From Bacteroidota bacterium (GTDB taxonomy: Bacteria > Bacteroidota > Bacteroidia > Flavobacteriales > Flavobacteriaceae), in the NCBI GenBank assembly GCA_024279425.1, contig JAJRRO010000092.1, positions 62,001 through 126,000 on the forward strand: a stretch of DNA of 64,000 bases, read 5' to 3'. Of the stretch, positions 1 through 8,638 are shown piece after piece. Under the pieces are notes generated by a model. The model saw nothing but the letters and a program-made list of their open reading frames with translations, did not search any database and was not told the origin of the DNA. Within the stretch, counting starts at the first letter, position 1. The number at the start of each line of letters is the position of its first letter. Made by a program: the position numbers and the translations under genes.

Positions 1-47
1 AGATAGTACACTGATTATTTTTATAAACTGCAAGTTTAAGTCTGCTT

Positions 48-1856
48 ATGAAGTGTAAGGATATTTTTCTATATCTCTCATTGCTATTGGGAATATCAAG
101 TGCCTATGCACAGGTTTCCCCTGATTGTGTCAATGCTATTCCAATATGTAGTAACACACCTGTAAATGGAGGAACACTGGGTCTTGGTGTGGATGATTTT
201 AATGGTGCCTTGATGAGTGGGTGTTTGGAAGAAGCCCTATTGGGAACTATAGAATCCAATTCGGCTTGGTATCATTTTCGTACTGGTGCATCTGGGCAGT
301 TGGGTTTCAATATTGGTTTTGATATCATGGAGGATTGGGACTTTGCACTATACAAGACCAGTGACTGTGCTAATCTTGGTGACCCCATTCGGTGTAATTT
401 TTATGATAACCAGGATGAAGATGCGTTTATTGGTATAGGCGAGGATCCAACCGGTCAATCAGGTAATGTGCAATATGAAGATTGGCTCCCGGTAGAATCG
501 GGTGAGGATTACTATTTATTAATCAATAATTTCAGTAATCAGAATTCAGGATTTTCAATTCAGTTTTCGGGTAACATTTTTGTAACAAACCCTTATGATG
601 CTTTAGATTGTTCTATAATCAACAATTTATTGGGGCCGCCCATTACATCTTGTGAGAATGAGGTGGTCGTTTTGGACGCTACCACGACTATGGCAATTGA
701 TTATGATTGGTTCGAGGATAATGGGAACGGGTTTCAGCCTATTTCTGGAGTACACGATCCTACTTTGCAAGTCACCACTTCTGGAATGTACAGGGTGAAT
801 GTGATTATGCCTTCTAATAACAATCTCATTAGTGATGTACAGGTGTACTTTTCATCAATGCCCGTGACTTATCCTATTTCTGATGATGCATCTTGCTCGG
901 GTTCTTCGATCTACGACCTTTCTCAAAAAGATATTGAGGTATTAGGTTCACAAAATGTAACAGAATTCTTGGTGAGCTATTATAATTCATTGGCTGATGC
1001 GATGAATGGAACCAATGTTCTTCCCAAGAACTATATTACCGGTAACGGTGCACAAACTATTTATGTACGTGTGTCATCAATCAGCAATCCTCAATGTTTT
1101 GATGCTTCCCAACAATTTCAACTGATTAATCTGGAAACGCCCGAAATGGATTTTGAGACGGACGTCTATTTGTGTGAATCAAATTCAAGTATTGTTATTG
1201 GGGAAGAAACATCACCAAACTCCAATTATACCTATTCGTGGGATTCTGGTGAAAGCACTTCGAGTATTTCAGTTTCCCAGGCAGGTTCACACACAGTAAC
1301 TTCGACCAACCACCAAGGAGGTTTGAGCTGTAGTAAGACCAAGACCATTACGGTGACCACGGGGATTACTCCTAATATTACCGATATAATAATTGAAGAC
1401 CTACGAAATGATAACTCAATAACCATAATGACTAACATTACGGGGGATATCGAATATCAATTAGATGATGGTACCTTTCAAGCAGAAAATACTTTTACCG
1501 ATGTGCTGCCAGGAGTACATAGTATTACTGTCAATGAGGTGAATGGATGTGGTGTCGTAACAGAACAAATAGTGGTTGTGGGCTTTCCTAAATTTTTTAC
1601 GCCAAATGGCGATGGTAACAATGATTTATGGCATATTCAGGGAATTTCCAATCTTGAGAACCCTGTTGTGTTTATTTATGATCGTTTTGGAAAATTATTA
1701 AAACAGTTGAATAAAACAGATATTGGATGGAACGGCAGTTTTATTAACAAGGAATTACCCTCCTCGGACTACTGGTTTAAGTTGACCTATGTTGACGCTA
1801 CAGGCCAAAGGACCGAAGCGAAGTATATTAATAACCACTTTTCGTTAAAAAGGTAA
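48..1856 (+). CDS. T9SS type B cargo protein (gliding motility-associated C-terminal domain)
   Basis: A 602-residue secreted protein. Residues 1-21 form a signal peptide (hydrophobic stretch ending in AYAQ). The N-terminal half is Asp/Asn-rich and beta-like, with the pattern SPDCVNAIPIC that recurs in the next gene. The last ~90 residues carry the type B sorting signal of the type IX secretion system: FPKFFTPNGDGNNDLW, then VFIYDRFGKLLKQL and a final SSDYWFKLTY...FSLKR. Known for the family: this C-terminal domain directs passage through the outer membrane, often together with PorP-like partners. The binding or enzymatic role of the N-terminal part is not recognisable; it may be an adhesin or matrix protein. 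It is followed after ~110 bp by a shorter paralogue in the same direction. Start chosen at the ATG directly before the signal peptide. Confidence 0.9.
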   Translation: MKCKDIFLYLSLLLGISSAYAQVSPDCVNAIPICSNTPVNGGTLGLGVDDFNGALMSGCLEEALLGTIESNSAWYHFRTGASGQLGFNIGFDIMEDWDFALYKTSDCANLGDPIRCNFYDNQDEDAFIGIGEDPTGQSGNVQYEDWLPVESGEDYYLLINNFSNQNSGFSIQFSGNIFVTNPYDALDCSIINNLLGPPITSCENEVVVLDATTTMAIDYDWFEDNGNGFQPISGVHDPTLQVTTSGMYRVNVIMPSNNNLISDVQVYFSSMPVTYPISDDASCSGSSIYDLSQKDIEVLGSQNVTEFLVSYYNSLADAMNGTNVLPKNYITGNGAQTIYVRVSSISNPQCFDASQQFQLINLETPEMDFETDVYLCESNSSIVIGEETSPNSNYTYSWDSGESTSSISVSQAGSHTVTSTNHQGGLSCSKTKTITVTTGITPNITDIIIEDLRNDNSITIMTNITGDIEYQLDDGTFQAENTFTDVLPGVHSITVNEVNGCGVVTEQIVVVGFPKFFTPNGDGNNDLWHIQGISNLENPVVFIYDRFGKLLKQLNKTDIGWNGSFINKELPSSDYWFKLTYVDATGQRTEAKYINNHFSLKR

Positions 1857-1983
1857 ATACTAGCTAAGATTTAGGTCTACTGAAACTTACCAATTAATGG
1901 CATATTATTTTGACAAAATATAATAAAACCAAGGCTGTTGAGTTATACTATTTATCAGTAGTATAATGTTAGCCCCATATTCT

Positions 1984-3414
1984 ATGCGAACACTTATTTG
2001 CGTTGTTTGTTGCATATTTCTGTTTTATACGGAAATAAACGCACAAAACTCCCCAGATTGTAGAAGTGCCATCCCGGTCTGTGCAGATGCACCTATTATG
2101 GGCTTGGCCGATGGTAGTGGTGATATAGATGATTTTGATCCTAATGCAATACGGCAAACGGGATGTTTGGAGAAAGGTAGTGTAAGTTCGGCTAATATTG
2201 AGAATAACACGTCATGGTTTGTTTTTAGGGCAAGTACTGGTGGCCAGGTGGGTTTTGACCTTGAGGCATTGCCCGTAGGGGGTGTGGGTACTCCCACGGC
2301 CGAATGGGATTTTGCAGTCTATGGCCCCGATGTTGATTGCGGTAGTATCAGCAATGGTACGGCCCAGCCCATTCGCTGCAATTATGAAGTGAACGATACA
2401 AGATATACGGGTATTGGTGTAAATCCCGAAAATGGAGTGCTGGGAGCCCCCTTTCTTACAGGGAGCCAGAATACCTATGATGAGTGGTTGGATGTTTTGC
2501 CCGGTGAAATTTATTATATTCTAATCAATAACTTCAATACCAATTTCAACGGTGATTCTGAACCATTTTCATTGACATTTACAGGAAGTTCTGTGGATGC
2601 AGATCAAAATACAGCTCTGGACTGTACGTTGCGCGATGAGTTCCTAGGTTTAGATATTATCGCCTGTGAAGGTGACCCCGATATTACCTTAAGCGCTTTG
2701 AACTCCCCTGCAGGGCCCGATATAGCAAGCGTTAATTGGACCGTGGATTATGATGATGATGGCACAATCGATGGTACCTTGGTTGGTACAGGCCTTTTTG
2801 GATCGGAATTGATAGTTGCCAGCCCTAATACTGGTCGTTATTTTGCGGAGATTACTACCATTACAGGAACTCCTCCATTGGTTTCAGATGTGGGAGGCAT
2901 TCTAATTACATTTTACGGGATACCGGTTTTGGATGAGGTTATTATTTTAGATGATCTAGCCGATAGCAATAATATTAAAATCGTGGTAGACGGGAATGGA
3001 AGCTACGAGTATGCCATTAATGGTGGGGAATTTCAAGATGACCCAGTTTTCCTTGATGTTCCTTCAGGGGTTAATACGGTAATAATAAATGACAAAAATG
3101 GGTGTGGAACCACAGAGCCCATTGATTTTTTAGTGGTTGGATACCCTAAATTCTTTACGCCGAATACAGATGGTTTCCATGACTTCTGGAATGTTCTGGG
3201 CATAGAGACACTTGGAGATCCTGTTGTACATATTTTTGACCGTTATGGAAAGCTATTAAAGCAGTTGGATGCATCAACCATAGGCTGGGACGGTACTTTT
3301 AATGGAAGGCCTATGCCCTCGTCCGATTATTGGTTTAGAATGGAGTATTCACGGGGCGAGGAAGGAGTGTTGGTCGCCAAGACCCTACGCACTCATTTTA
3401 CTTTGAAAAGATAA
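1984..3414 (+). CDS. T9SS type B cargo protein, paralogue of the preceding gene
   Basis: Secreted protein of about 476 residues. The reading frame is open from an ATG at 1966, but the ATG at 1984 (MRTLICVVCCIFLFY) gives a better signal peptide, so I place the start there. The N-terminus (SPDCRSAIPVCADAPI), the central DEWLDVLPGEIYYILINNF block and the C-terminal sorting domain (YPKFFTPNTDGFHDFWNV to THFTLKR) match the upstream gene block by block. The central Ig-like portion present in the first protein is shorter here. Inference: a tandem duplication followed by divergence and length change. Function beyond surface export is unknown. A strong hairpin terminator follows immediately. Confidence 0.9.
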   Translation: MRTLICVVCCIFLFYTEINAQNSPDCRSAIPVCADAPIMGLADGSGDIDDFDPNAIRQTGCLEKGSVSSANIENNTSWFVFRASTGGQVGFDLEALPVGGVGTPTAEWDFAVYGPDVDCGSISNGTAQPIRCNYEVNDTRYTGIGVNPENGVLGAPFLTGSQNTYDEWLDVLPGEIYYILINNFNTNFNGDSEPFSLTFTGSSVDADQNTALDCTLRDEFLGLDIIACEGDPDITLSALNSPAGPDIASVNWTVDYDDDGTIDGTLVGTGLFGSELIVASPNTGRYFAEITTITGTPPLVSDVGGILITFYGIPVLDEVIILDDLADSNNIKIVVDGNGSYEYAINGGEFQDDPVFLDVPSGVNTVIINDKNGCGTTEPIDFLVVGYPKFFTPNTDGFHDFWNVLGIETLGDPVVHIFDRYGKLLKQLDASTIGWDGTFNGRPMPSSDYWFRMEYSRGEEGVLVAKTLRTHFTLKR

Positions 3415-3452
3415 ACGAAAAAGGGCCGACATATGCCGGCCCTTTTTCGTTT
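3413..3452. terminator. Bidirectional intrinsic terminator
   Basis: Long inverted repeat: AAACGAAAAAGGGCCG pairs with CGGCCCTTTTTCGTTT, with A-runs on one side and T-runs on the other, so it can stop transcription from both strands. It sits between the convergent T9SS protein gene and the outer membrane protein gene ending at 3473. Confidence 0.9.
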
Positions 3453-3472
3453 GTCAAACTCTATTGTAGCTT

Positions 3473-4975
3473 TTAGAAATTCATTGTATACCCGACAGAA
3501 ACACTAGTATTTACCTTATTGATCAATGCAGGCGTGGTAACCCCGGTGTCAAACAATTGCATGTTAAAATCTTGTTCTGTTCGATTGATGGCCAAATCCA
3601 ATCTATTCCCGCCAAAACTATAACCTATTCCCCCAGAATAACCATTCAGATCACCAATAGTATTGCCATCGGAATATGGGCTTTGTTCAAAACGATATCC
3701 CCCACGCAAGCTAAATTGTTCTATTCTATACTCACCACCTAATCTAAAGGAAGATACAGCACCCAGTTCACTGGCAATATTGGAGTTTACAGCCGAAAAA
3801 CTAGAATCATTTAGAGGCCTTAATTCTGCTTGTGACATATCCTGGTACCCATAATCGAAGCTCAAAAGACCATCTTTACCAAATACTAATGCCAAGCTTC
3901 CGGTTAGTTTTGCCGGGGTTTTGATCGTATAGGTCTCGAACAGGTTTATAATGCCAAAATTTATAAAATTGATATCGTCATCCGCTAAATCTGAATTTAT
4001 ACGTTGAGAGAAATCATCCGTTAATCGGTACCATGTTGGGGATGGATAACTGCCTCCCAATCTCACATTCTGATTAAGTTTGGCAATGGCACCTAAGCTG
4101 AAAGAAAACCCTGAACCTTCTGTATGTAATAAATTGGCAAAATCGACAAATTGAATTGCTGACAAGGCATTGTAGCCACTTTCGCGTAGCTCATCGACTT
4201 GGTCATAGAATACCGTATGGAAATTCAAGGATGCCCCCAAATACAGGTTATTCTGGTATTGTGAAGCCATATTAAGTGTAAATTTACTGTTATATCCGGT
4301 TGTCAATCTAATAAAATTTTGATTTACAGTATTGTAAGATGTATTGCTATTGTAGACAGAGGTGTCATCATTAAGATCCTCTGGGTCAATGATTCCACCA
4401 TAGTAACCAAGAAAGGCCTGTTGGGTCGAATAACCTTGGTCTGAACCTATGTCAAGATAAGCATCCTCAATATATTCACCATCCTGCAACAAAATGGACC
4501 CAAAAGGAATACCTTGGGCAAAATTCAGGAAATAGTTGTCAATTCCTTGATCACTATTGCCGGAAATTGAAAACTCATCATTGAAATTTCGAACAACATC
4601 ATAGTTAACTGCAAGGGCCACCTTTTTCCAAGGGGAATTCCCAGTGCTTTTAAATACTAAAACGCCACCTACCTGGTTTATATCAACATCATCTGTGGTA
4701 ACTCCAGAAAAACCACCAAAATAACGGGATGCATTGTCCCTATTATAATGCGTGCCTGAGACTGTGAACAAGCTATTATTGAAAACCGCCGAACCAGCCG
4801 GGTTGGCATTAAGTGCGGATAAATCACCACCGAGTGCACCAAATGCTCCACCCATTCCTTGAAAACGAGCAGTTCCCTTTAGATTTTCATTACTATAACG
4901 TAGTACGTCATTAATGTTCTGGGCGCTTGTTACCGCACATACCAATAACACTATGAAAGTTAAATGTCTTTTCAT
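3473..4975 (-). CDS. OmpP1/FadL-family outer membrane transporter
   Basis: A 500-residue protein with an 18-residue signal peptide ending VTSAQ and the N-terminal block RYSNENLKGTARFQGMGG, followed by FGALGGDLSALNANPAGSAVF. This glycine-rich segment with NPAG is the hallmark of the FadL/OmpP1/TodX beta-barrel family, which moves hydrophobic compounds across the outer membrane. The rest is alternating hydrophobic strands ending in the aromatic residue F (SVGYTMNF), as expected for a barrel recognised by the Bam machinery. In flavobacteria such proteins are often labelled hemin receptor, but nothing here shows haem binding. It lies 40 bp downstream of the Arg/Ser-rich lipoprotein gene in the same direction, so the two may be co-transcribed. 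Confidence 0.85.
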   Translation of the reverse strand: MKRHLTFIVLLVCAVTSAQNINDVLRYSNENLKGTARFQGMGGAFGALGGDLSALNANPAGSAVFNNSLFTVSGTHYNRDNASRYFGGFSGVTTDDVDINQVGGVLVFKSTGNSPWKKVALAVNYDVVRNFNDEFSISGNSDQGIDNYFLNFAQGIPFGSILLQDGEYIEDAYLDIGSDQGYSTQQAFLGYYGGIIDPEDLNDDTSVYNSNTSYNTVNQNFIRLTTGYNSKFTLNMASQYQNNLYLGASLNFHTVFYDQVDELRESGYNALSAIQFVDFANLLHTEGSGFSFSLGAIAKLNQNVRLGGSYPSPTWYRLTDDFSQRINSDLADDDINFINFGIINLFETYTIKTPAKLTGSLALVFGKDGLLSFDYGYQDMSQAELRPLNDSSFSAVNSNIASELGAVSSFRLGGEYRIEQFSLRGGYRFEQSPYSDGNTIGDLNGYSGGIGYSFGGNRLDLAINRTEQDFNMQLFDTGVTTPALINKVNTSVSVGYTMNF

Positions 4976-5015
4976 TTTATATTGAATTTAAAATATAATC
5001 TTGATTTTTCAGGAT

Positions 5016-6335
5016 TTATTGTCTTCGACCGCTACTTCTTCCTGAACTTGAAGATCTTCCGCTTGAGGAGGAGGATGACCTTGTAGAACCACCTGAACTT
5101 CGATAACTGCTGCCCGAACTTCTAGAGCTACTGCCCGAGCTTCTATAGCTACCACTACTTCTAGTGCCTGAGCTGCGGCTTCCGGACCGGTAGCTGCTAC
5201 TTCTTGGAGAAGAGCTTCTATAGGACCGACTGCTTCTGGTAGTGCTACCAGGACTTCTATACGCACGGGTATTCCCAGTTCTACTTCCAGAACTTCTATA
5301 CGTAGAGCTTCTCGATGTTTGCGTTCTTGCAGAACCATTTCGGTATGTACTACTTCTTCTAGGAGTTGTGCTTCTAAAGTACTGACTACTTCTAGAAGAG
5401 CTATTGTATCTAGGTACTGCTCTTGTGCTTCTACTGGTTCGGTATGACCTGTTTTGATCCACACCCACAGTTCTACGTGCGGTGGAGCTACTTCTATAGG
5501 TTCTTGTAGTTGCATTACTTCGATTAAGACCTGACCTGGAACTTGTACTATTGCTTCTATATCTTGGGGAAGTGCCCCGTGTATTAACATTTGATCGTCC
5601 TCTCAAAGATCTAACGACACTGTTACTGGCAATGTTATTGCTAGTGTAATAACCTCTTCTACTTCTATTGTAGGCATAGCTTCTATTGCTATAGCCATAA
5701 TACCTGTTTCCGTAATATCTGTTGCCATAATAACCACGGCCATATCCATAATAGGGAGAATACCAAGGGTTGTAATACCCATATCCATATCCGTAACCAT
5801 AAGACCCATATCCGTAACCATAACGGAAAGGACTATATCCGTAATAAGGATAACCCCAGTGATTCCATCCCCAACTATTCCATCCACCAACATACCAAGG
5901 GCTATAAAAACCATATCCCATTCCGCTATACATGGTAATGTTCACATCTGTAGCATTATCGCCCCAGCTACCATAGCCCTCATAGTCATTGTTCGGATTG
6001 TAATAATCGGTCAAATCACCTTCCCTCGGGATACTGTCATTTTCAACAGTGCTTGAATAGTCATCAATATCAATAAAAACCTCGCTATCCAATATTTCAC
6101 TATATTCCTCTGCTTTTTGCCCAAAATAGTCCGAGTACGGATCCTGCTGTTTTTTCTGTGCAACTTTTTGCGGTACTCTTTCGACAACACGAACATTATT
6201 ATTTCCATAGATACCATCATTGTCATAATAAGATGCTTGTTGATAAGAACCGCATGAAGCCACTAAAATGCCTACTAAGACAAGAAGACCTGTATTGCGA
6301 ATTCTTGAGAGGGGTTGAGAATGTATCATCGTCAT
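5016..6335 (-). CDS. Lipoprotein with Tyr/Gly-rich and Ser/Arg-rich low-complexity tail
   Basis: A 439-residue protein with a lipobox (LVGILVASC, cysteine near residue 29), so it is probably anchored in a membrane. Residues ~30-120 are ordinary and acidic. Residues ~140-230 are almost entirely Tyr, Gly, Trp, Asn and Pro (runs such as YGYGSYGYGYGYGYYNPWY). From ~240 to the end the chain is Ser, Arg, Thr and Tyr, dominated by SSRSSGSSYRSSGG-like units. Such low-complexity lipoproteins are common in flavobacteria and carry no assigned function; a role in the cell envelope or in phase separation/aggregation is speculation. The underlying DNA has degenerate short repeats at 5030-5580, which could make copy number unstable. 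Transcribed together with or just before the OmpP1-like gene. Confidence 0.8.
   Translation of the reverse strand: MTMIHSQPLSRIRNTGLLVLVGILVASCGSYQQASYYDNDGIYGNNNVRVVERVPQKVAQKKQQDPYSDYFGQKAEEYSEILDSEVFIDIDDYSSTVENDSIPREGDLTDYYNPNNDYEGYGSWGDNATDVNITMYSGMGYGFYSPWYVGGWNSWGWNHWGYPYYGYSPFRYGYGYGSYGYGYGYGYYNPWYSPYYGYGRGYYGNRYYGNRYYGYSNRSYAYNRSRRGYYTSNNIASNSVVRSLRGRSNVNTRGTSPRYRSNSTSSRSGLNRSNATTRTYRSSSTARRTVGVDQNRSYRTSRSTRAVPRYNSSSRSSQYFRSTTPRRSSTYRNGSARTQTSRSSTYRSSGSRTGNTRAYRSPGSTTRSSRSYRSSSPRSSSYRSGSRSSGTRSSGSYRSSGSSSRSSGSSYRSSGGSTRSSSSSSGRSSSSGRSSGRRQ
5030..5580. repeat. Degenerate Ser/Arg-codon repeats inside a coding region
   Basis: The coding strand repeats short units built from AGA/AGT/TCT codons, seen on the + strand as many variants of ACTTCTAGAACT or ACTTCTATAGCT. 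They encode the Ser/Arg tail of the lipoprotein. They are not regularly spaced and there are no unique spacers. Confidence 0.6.
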
Positions 6336-6358
6336 AAATTTTATTGTTGAACATGCTA

Positions 6359-6386
6359 AAAATAGTTAGTTTTGCCGAACTATTTT
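6359..6386. promoter_or_regulatory. Inverted repeat in the divergent lipoprotein/proS promoter region
   Basis: AAAATAGTT is followed after 10 bp by AACTATTTT, a perfect 9-bp dyad. It lies between the start codons at 6335 (-) and 6425 (+). It could be an operator or part of overlapping promoters; no regulator can be named. Confidence 0.4.
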
Positions 6387-6424
6387 GATAACAATAATAC
6401 AAGATTTGTGCCAAACTACATATA

Positions 6425-7900
6425 ATGGGTAAAAATTTAACGAAGAGAAGTGAGGATTATTCCAAATGGTATAATGAGCTCGTTGTGAAGGCCGATTTAG
6501 CCGAAAATTCAGGGGTTCGAGGGTGTATGGTGATTAAGCCATACGGATTTGCCATTTGGGAAAAGATACAGGCCGGGTTAGATAAAATGTTCAAGGAGAC
6601 GGGCCACGAAAATGCTTATTTTCCGTTGTTAATTCCCAAATCATATTTAAGTAAGGAAGCCAGCCATGTAGAAGGTTTTGCGAAGGAGTGTGCCGTAGTT
6701 ACCCACTATAGATTGAAAAATGCTGAGGATGGTAGCGGGATTATTGTAGATCCCGATGCCAAATTGGAAGAAGAGCTTATTGTCAGACCCACCTCCGAGA
6801 CCATAATATGGGATACCTATAGAAGATGGATACAATCGTATCGTGACTTGCCTTTATTGATCAATCAATGGGCGAATGTGGTTCGATGGGAAATGCGCAC
6901 CCGTCTTTTTTTAAGAACAACGGAGTTTTTGTGGCAAGAAGGTCATACGGCACATGCCACGAAAAAAGAAGCCATTGACGAGGCCGAAATGATAATGCAC
7001 TTGTATGCCGATTTTGCCGAAAACCATATGGCTATGCCAGTCATAAAAGGAATTAAAACAGAAAGTGAACGTTTTGCCGGTGCAATTGAAACGTACTGTA
7101 TAGAAGCTTTGATGCAGGATGGAAAGGCATTACAGGCTGGTACTTCACATTTTTTAGGACAGAATTTTGCCAAGGCCTTTGATGTGAAATTTGCCAGCAA
7201 AGAAGGTAAACAAGAGTATGTGTGGGCGACCTCATGGGGTGTCTCAACACGCTTAATGGGAGCGTTGATCATGACCCATAGTGATGATAATGGCTTGGTA
7301 CTTCCTCCAAAATTGGCTCCGATACAAGTGGTCATCGTACCCATATACAGAGGCTTGGAGCAGTTGGATGCTATTTCTGAAAAAGTGAACCCACTGGTAA
7401 AGGAATTGAGGGCAAAAGGAATTTCTGTTAAATTTGATAATAGAGACACACGTAAACCAGGTTTTAAATTCAACGAGTACGAATTAAAGGGAGTTCCAGT
7501 ACGTTTGGCCATTGGTCAGCGTGATATGGAAAATAACACCTATGAGGTTGCGCGAAGAGATACTTTGGAAAAAGAAACTGTTCCCATGGATGAGGTGGTG
7601 TCAAAAATTGAATTTTTGATGGAAGATATTCAGAAGAATATTTTCTCGAAGGCATTTGAGTATAGAGAAGAGCATATTACCGAAGTTGAAAGTTATGATG
7701 ATTTCAAAAATGTTCTTGAAACCAAAGGTAGATTCATTGCGGCCCATTGGGATGGTACTACCAAGACTGAAGATAGAATAAAGGAAGAAACAAAAGCGAC
7801 GATACGTTGCATACCTTTTGAGGGTGATTCGTCTGAAGGCAGTTGTATGGTAACCGGAGAGCCTTCAAAGCAAAGAGTATTGTTCGCAAAGGCCTACTAG
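6425..7900 (+). CDS. proS: Prolyl-tRNA synthetase (ProS type 3)
   Basis: A 491-residue class II synthetase that charges tRNA-Pro in the cytoplasm. The length and the start ([20 protein letters not shown]) match the short archaeal/eukaryote-like ProS without the bacterial editing insertion. Motif-2 region is seen as [14 protein letters not shown] (residues ~117-130) and [11 protein letters not shown] (~166-176); motif 3 is represented by [19 protein letters not shown]. The anticodon-binding domain follows (VVIVPIYRG to about residue 410), and the C-terminus has the family-specific tail [17 protein letters not shown]...RVLFAKAY. Bacteroidota regularly use this type. The gene is divergent from the lipoprotein gene across an 89-bp intergenic region holding a 9-bp inverted repeat. 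Confidence 0.97.
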   Translation: MGKNLTKRSEDYSKWYNELVVKADLAENSGVRGCMVIKPYGFAIWEKIQAGLDKMFKETGHENAYFPLLIPKSYLSKEASHVEGFAKECAVVTHYRLKNAEDGSGIIVDPDAKLEEELIVRPTSETIIWDTYRRWIQSYRDLPLLINQWANVVRWEMRTRLFLRTTEFLWQEGHTAHATKKEAIDEAEMIMHLYADFAENHMAMPVIKGIKTESERFAGAIETYCIEALMQDGKALQAGTSHFLGQNFAKAFDVKFASKEGKQEYVWATSWGVSTRLMGALIMTHSDDNGLVLPPKLAPIQVVIVPIYRGLEQLDAISEKVNPLVKELRAKGISVKFDNRDTRKPGFKFNEYELKGVPVRLAIGQRDMENNTYEVARRDTLEKETVPMDEVVSKIEFLMEDIQKNIFSKAFEYREEHITEVESYDDFKNVLETKGRFIAAHWDGTTKTEDRIKEETKATIRCIPFEGDSSEGSCMVTGEPSKQRVLFAKAY

Positions 7901-8021
7901 TATTGGGATTATCATTAATGAAGGATAAGTGAACCATGGGTTTTCTTGCTTTAAATATCACAGCTAGGACAAGCAGTAAATAGTTATATTTAAGTTTCAT
8001 TAAAAAAATAATAAGCAGGTG

Positions 8022-8051
8022 TTGCGATAGTTAAAAATAATTGTATTTTTG
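8022..8051 (+). promoter_or_regulatory. Bacteroidota-type promoter for tRNA-Glu
   Basis: TTG at 8022-8024 is followed after 19 bp by TATTTTTG at 8044-8051, matching the TTG/TAnnTTTG consensus of the Bacteroidota primary sigma factor. The first tRNA begins 25 bp further on. Confidence 0.7.
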
Positions 8052-8075
8052 CATCCGCATTTTGTGCAAAGTAAT

Positions 8076-8147
8076 GGTCCGTTCGTCTAGGGGTTAGGAC
8101 GCCAGGTTTTCATCCTGGTAACAGGGGTTCGATTCCCCTACGGACTA
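8076..8147 (+). tRNA. tRNA-Glu (anticodon TTC)
   Basis: A 72-nt cloverleaf: acceptor stem GGTCCGT pairs with ACGGACT (one terminal G-T), anticodon stem CCAGG/CCTGG encloses loop TTTTCAT with anticodon TTC, and the T-loop is GGTTCGATTCC. CCA is not encoded. A second copy follows after 59 bp. Confidence 0.97.
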
Positions 8148-8206
8148 CAAGGTTATTTTGAAATATGGGAAATAGCTAATAAACAGGTAGATTCCCAGTT
8201 GAAAAT

Positions 8207-8278
8207 GGCCCGTTCGTCTAGGGGTTAGGACGCCAGGTTTTCATCCTGGTAACAGGGGTTCGATTCCCCTACGGGCTA
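8207..8278 (+). tRNA. tRNA-Glu (anticodon TTC), second copy
   Basis: Identical to the first copy except for one compensated base pair in the acceptor stem: GGCCCGT pairs with ACGGGCT, so T-A became C-G. Anticodon loop TTTTCAT. CCA is not encoded. Tandem duplication, probably processed from one transcript that may continue into rpsT. Confidence 0.97.
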
Positions 8279-8289
8279 CCAAAATAAAA

Positions 8290-8303
8290 AGGACAATTGT
8301 CCT
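8290..8303. promoter_or_regulatory. Perfect 14-bp palindrome before rpsT
   Basis: AGGACAATTGTCCT is a perfect palindrome starting 11 bp after tRNA-Glu and ending 23 bp before the rpsT start codon. It could form a small hairpin in the rpsT leader or be a protein-binding site. No regulator is evident. Confidence 0.35.
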
Positions 8304-8326
8304 GGAAAAATATAACAAAAGAGAAG

Positions 8327-8578
8327 ATGGCAAATCACAAGTCAGCATTAAAGAGAATTAGAAGAAACGAAGTAGTTCGTTTGCGTAACAGGTATCAGCA
8401 TAAAACAATGCGCAACGCACTTAAAAAATTGCGTGGTGAAGAGAAGAAAGCAGATGCGGAGAAATTGTTGCCTGAGGTTGTTAGTATGATCGATAGATTA
8501 GCCAAGCGAAATATTATACATTCAAATAAAGCTGCCAACTTAAAAAGTAAATTGGCAAAGCACATTGCCGCATTGTAA
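8327..8578 (+). CDS. rpsT: 30S ribosomal protein bS20
   Basis: An 83-residue basic protein that binds 16S rRNA in the small subunit. The sequence [15 protein letters not shown], the central [10 protein letters not shown] and the tail [17 protein letters not shown] are diagnostic for bS20. The frame is open further upstream, but the ATG at 8327 gives the family N-terminus, so the longer reading is rejected. It lies directly behind two tRNA-Glu genes and is followed by a strong terminator. Confidence 0.97.
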   Translation: MANHKSALKRIRRNEVVRLRNRYQHKTMRNALKKLRGEEKKADAEKLLPEVVSMIDRLAKRNIIHSNKAANLKSKLAKHIAAL

Positions 8579-8600
8579 TACCTTTTTAAAAATATTTTAG

Positions 8601-8637
8601 AAAAGCCCTGACGGTACCGTACCGTCAGGGCTTTTTT
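8601..8637. terminator. Intrinsic terminator after rpsT
   Basis: AAAAGCCCTGACGGTAC pairs with GTACCGTCAGGGCTTTT across a short turn and is followed by T residues. It is shared with the convergent membrane protein gene ending at 8639. Confidence 0.9.
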
Positions 8638-8638
8638 G

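Noticed and set aside
5030-5580. Short repeated DNA units resembling a CRISPR array
   Set aside because: The units are short, imperfect, without regular spacers, and are explained as codons for a Ser/Arg tail. No cas gene is in the window.
5009-5590. A 193-codon minus-strand frame rich in Glu, Val, Leu and Ala inside the Arg/Ser-rich lipoprotein gene
   Set aside because: It is a shadow of the repetitive AGA/AGT/TCT codons in another frame, has no start context or family features, and the main frame has a clear signal peptide.
6943-7512. Long minus-strand frame within proS
   Set aside because: It overlaps a fully intact synthetase on the other strand and has no features of its own; typical antisense shadow.
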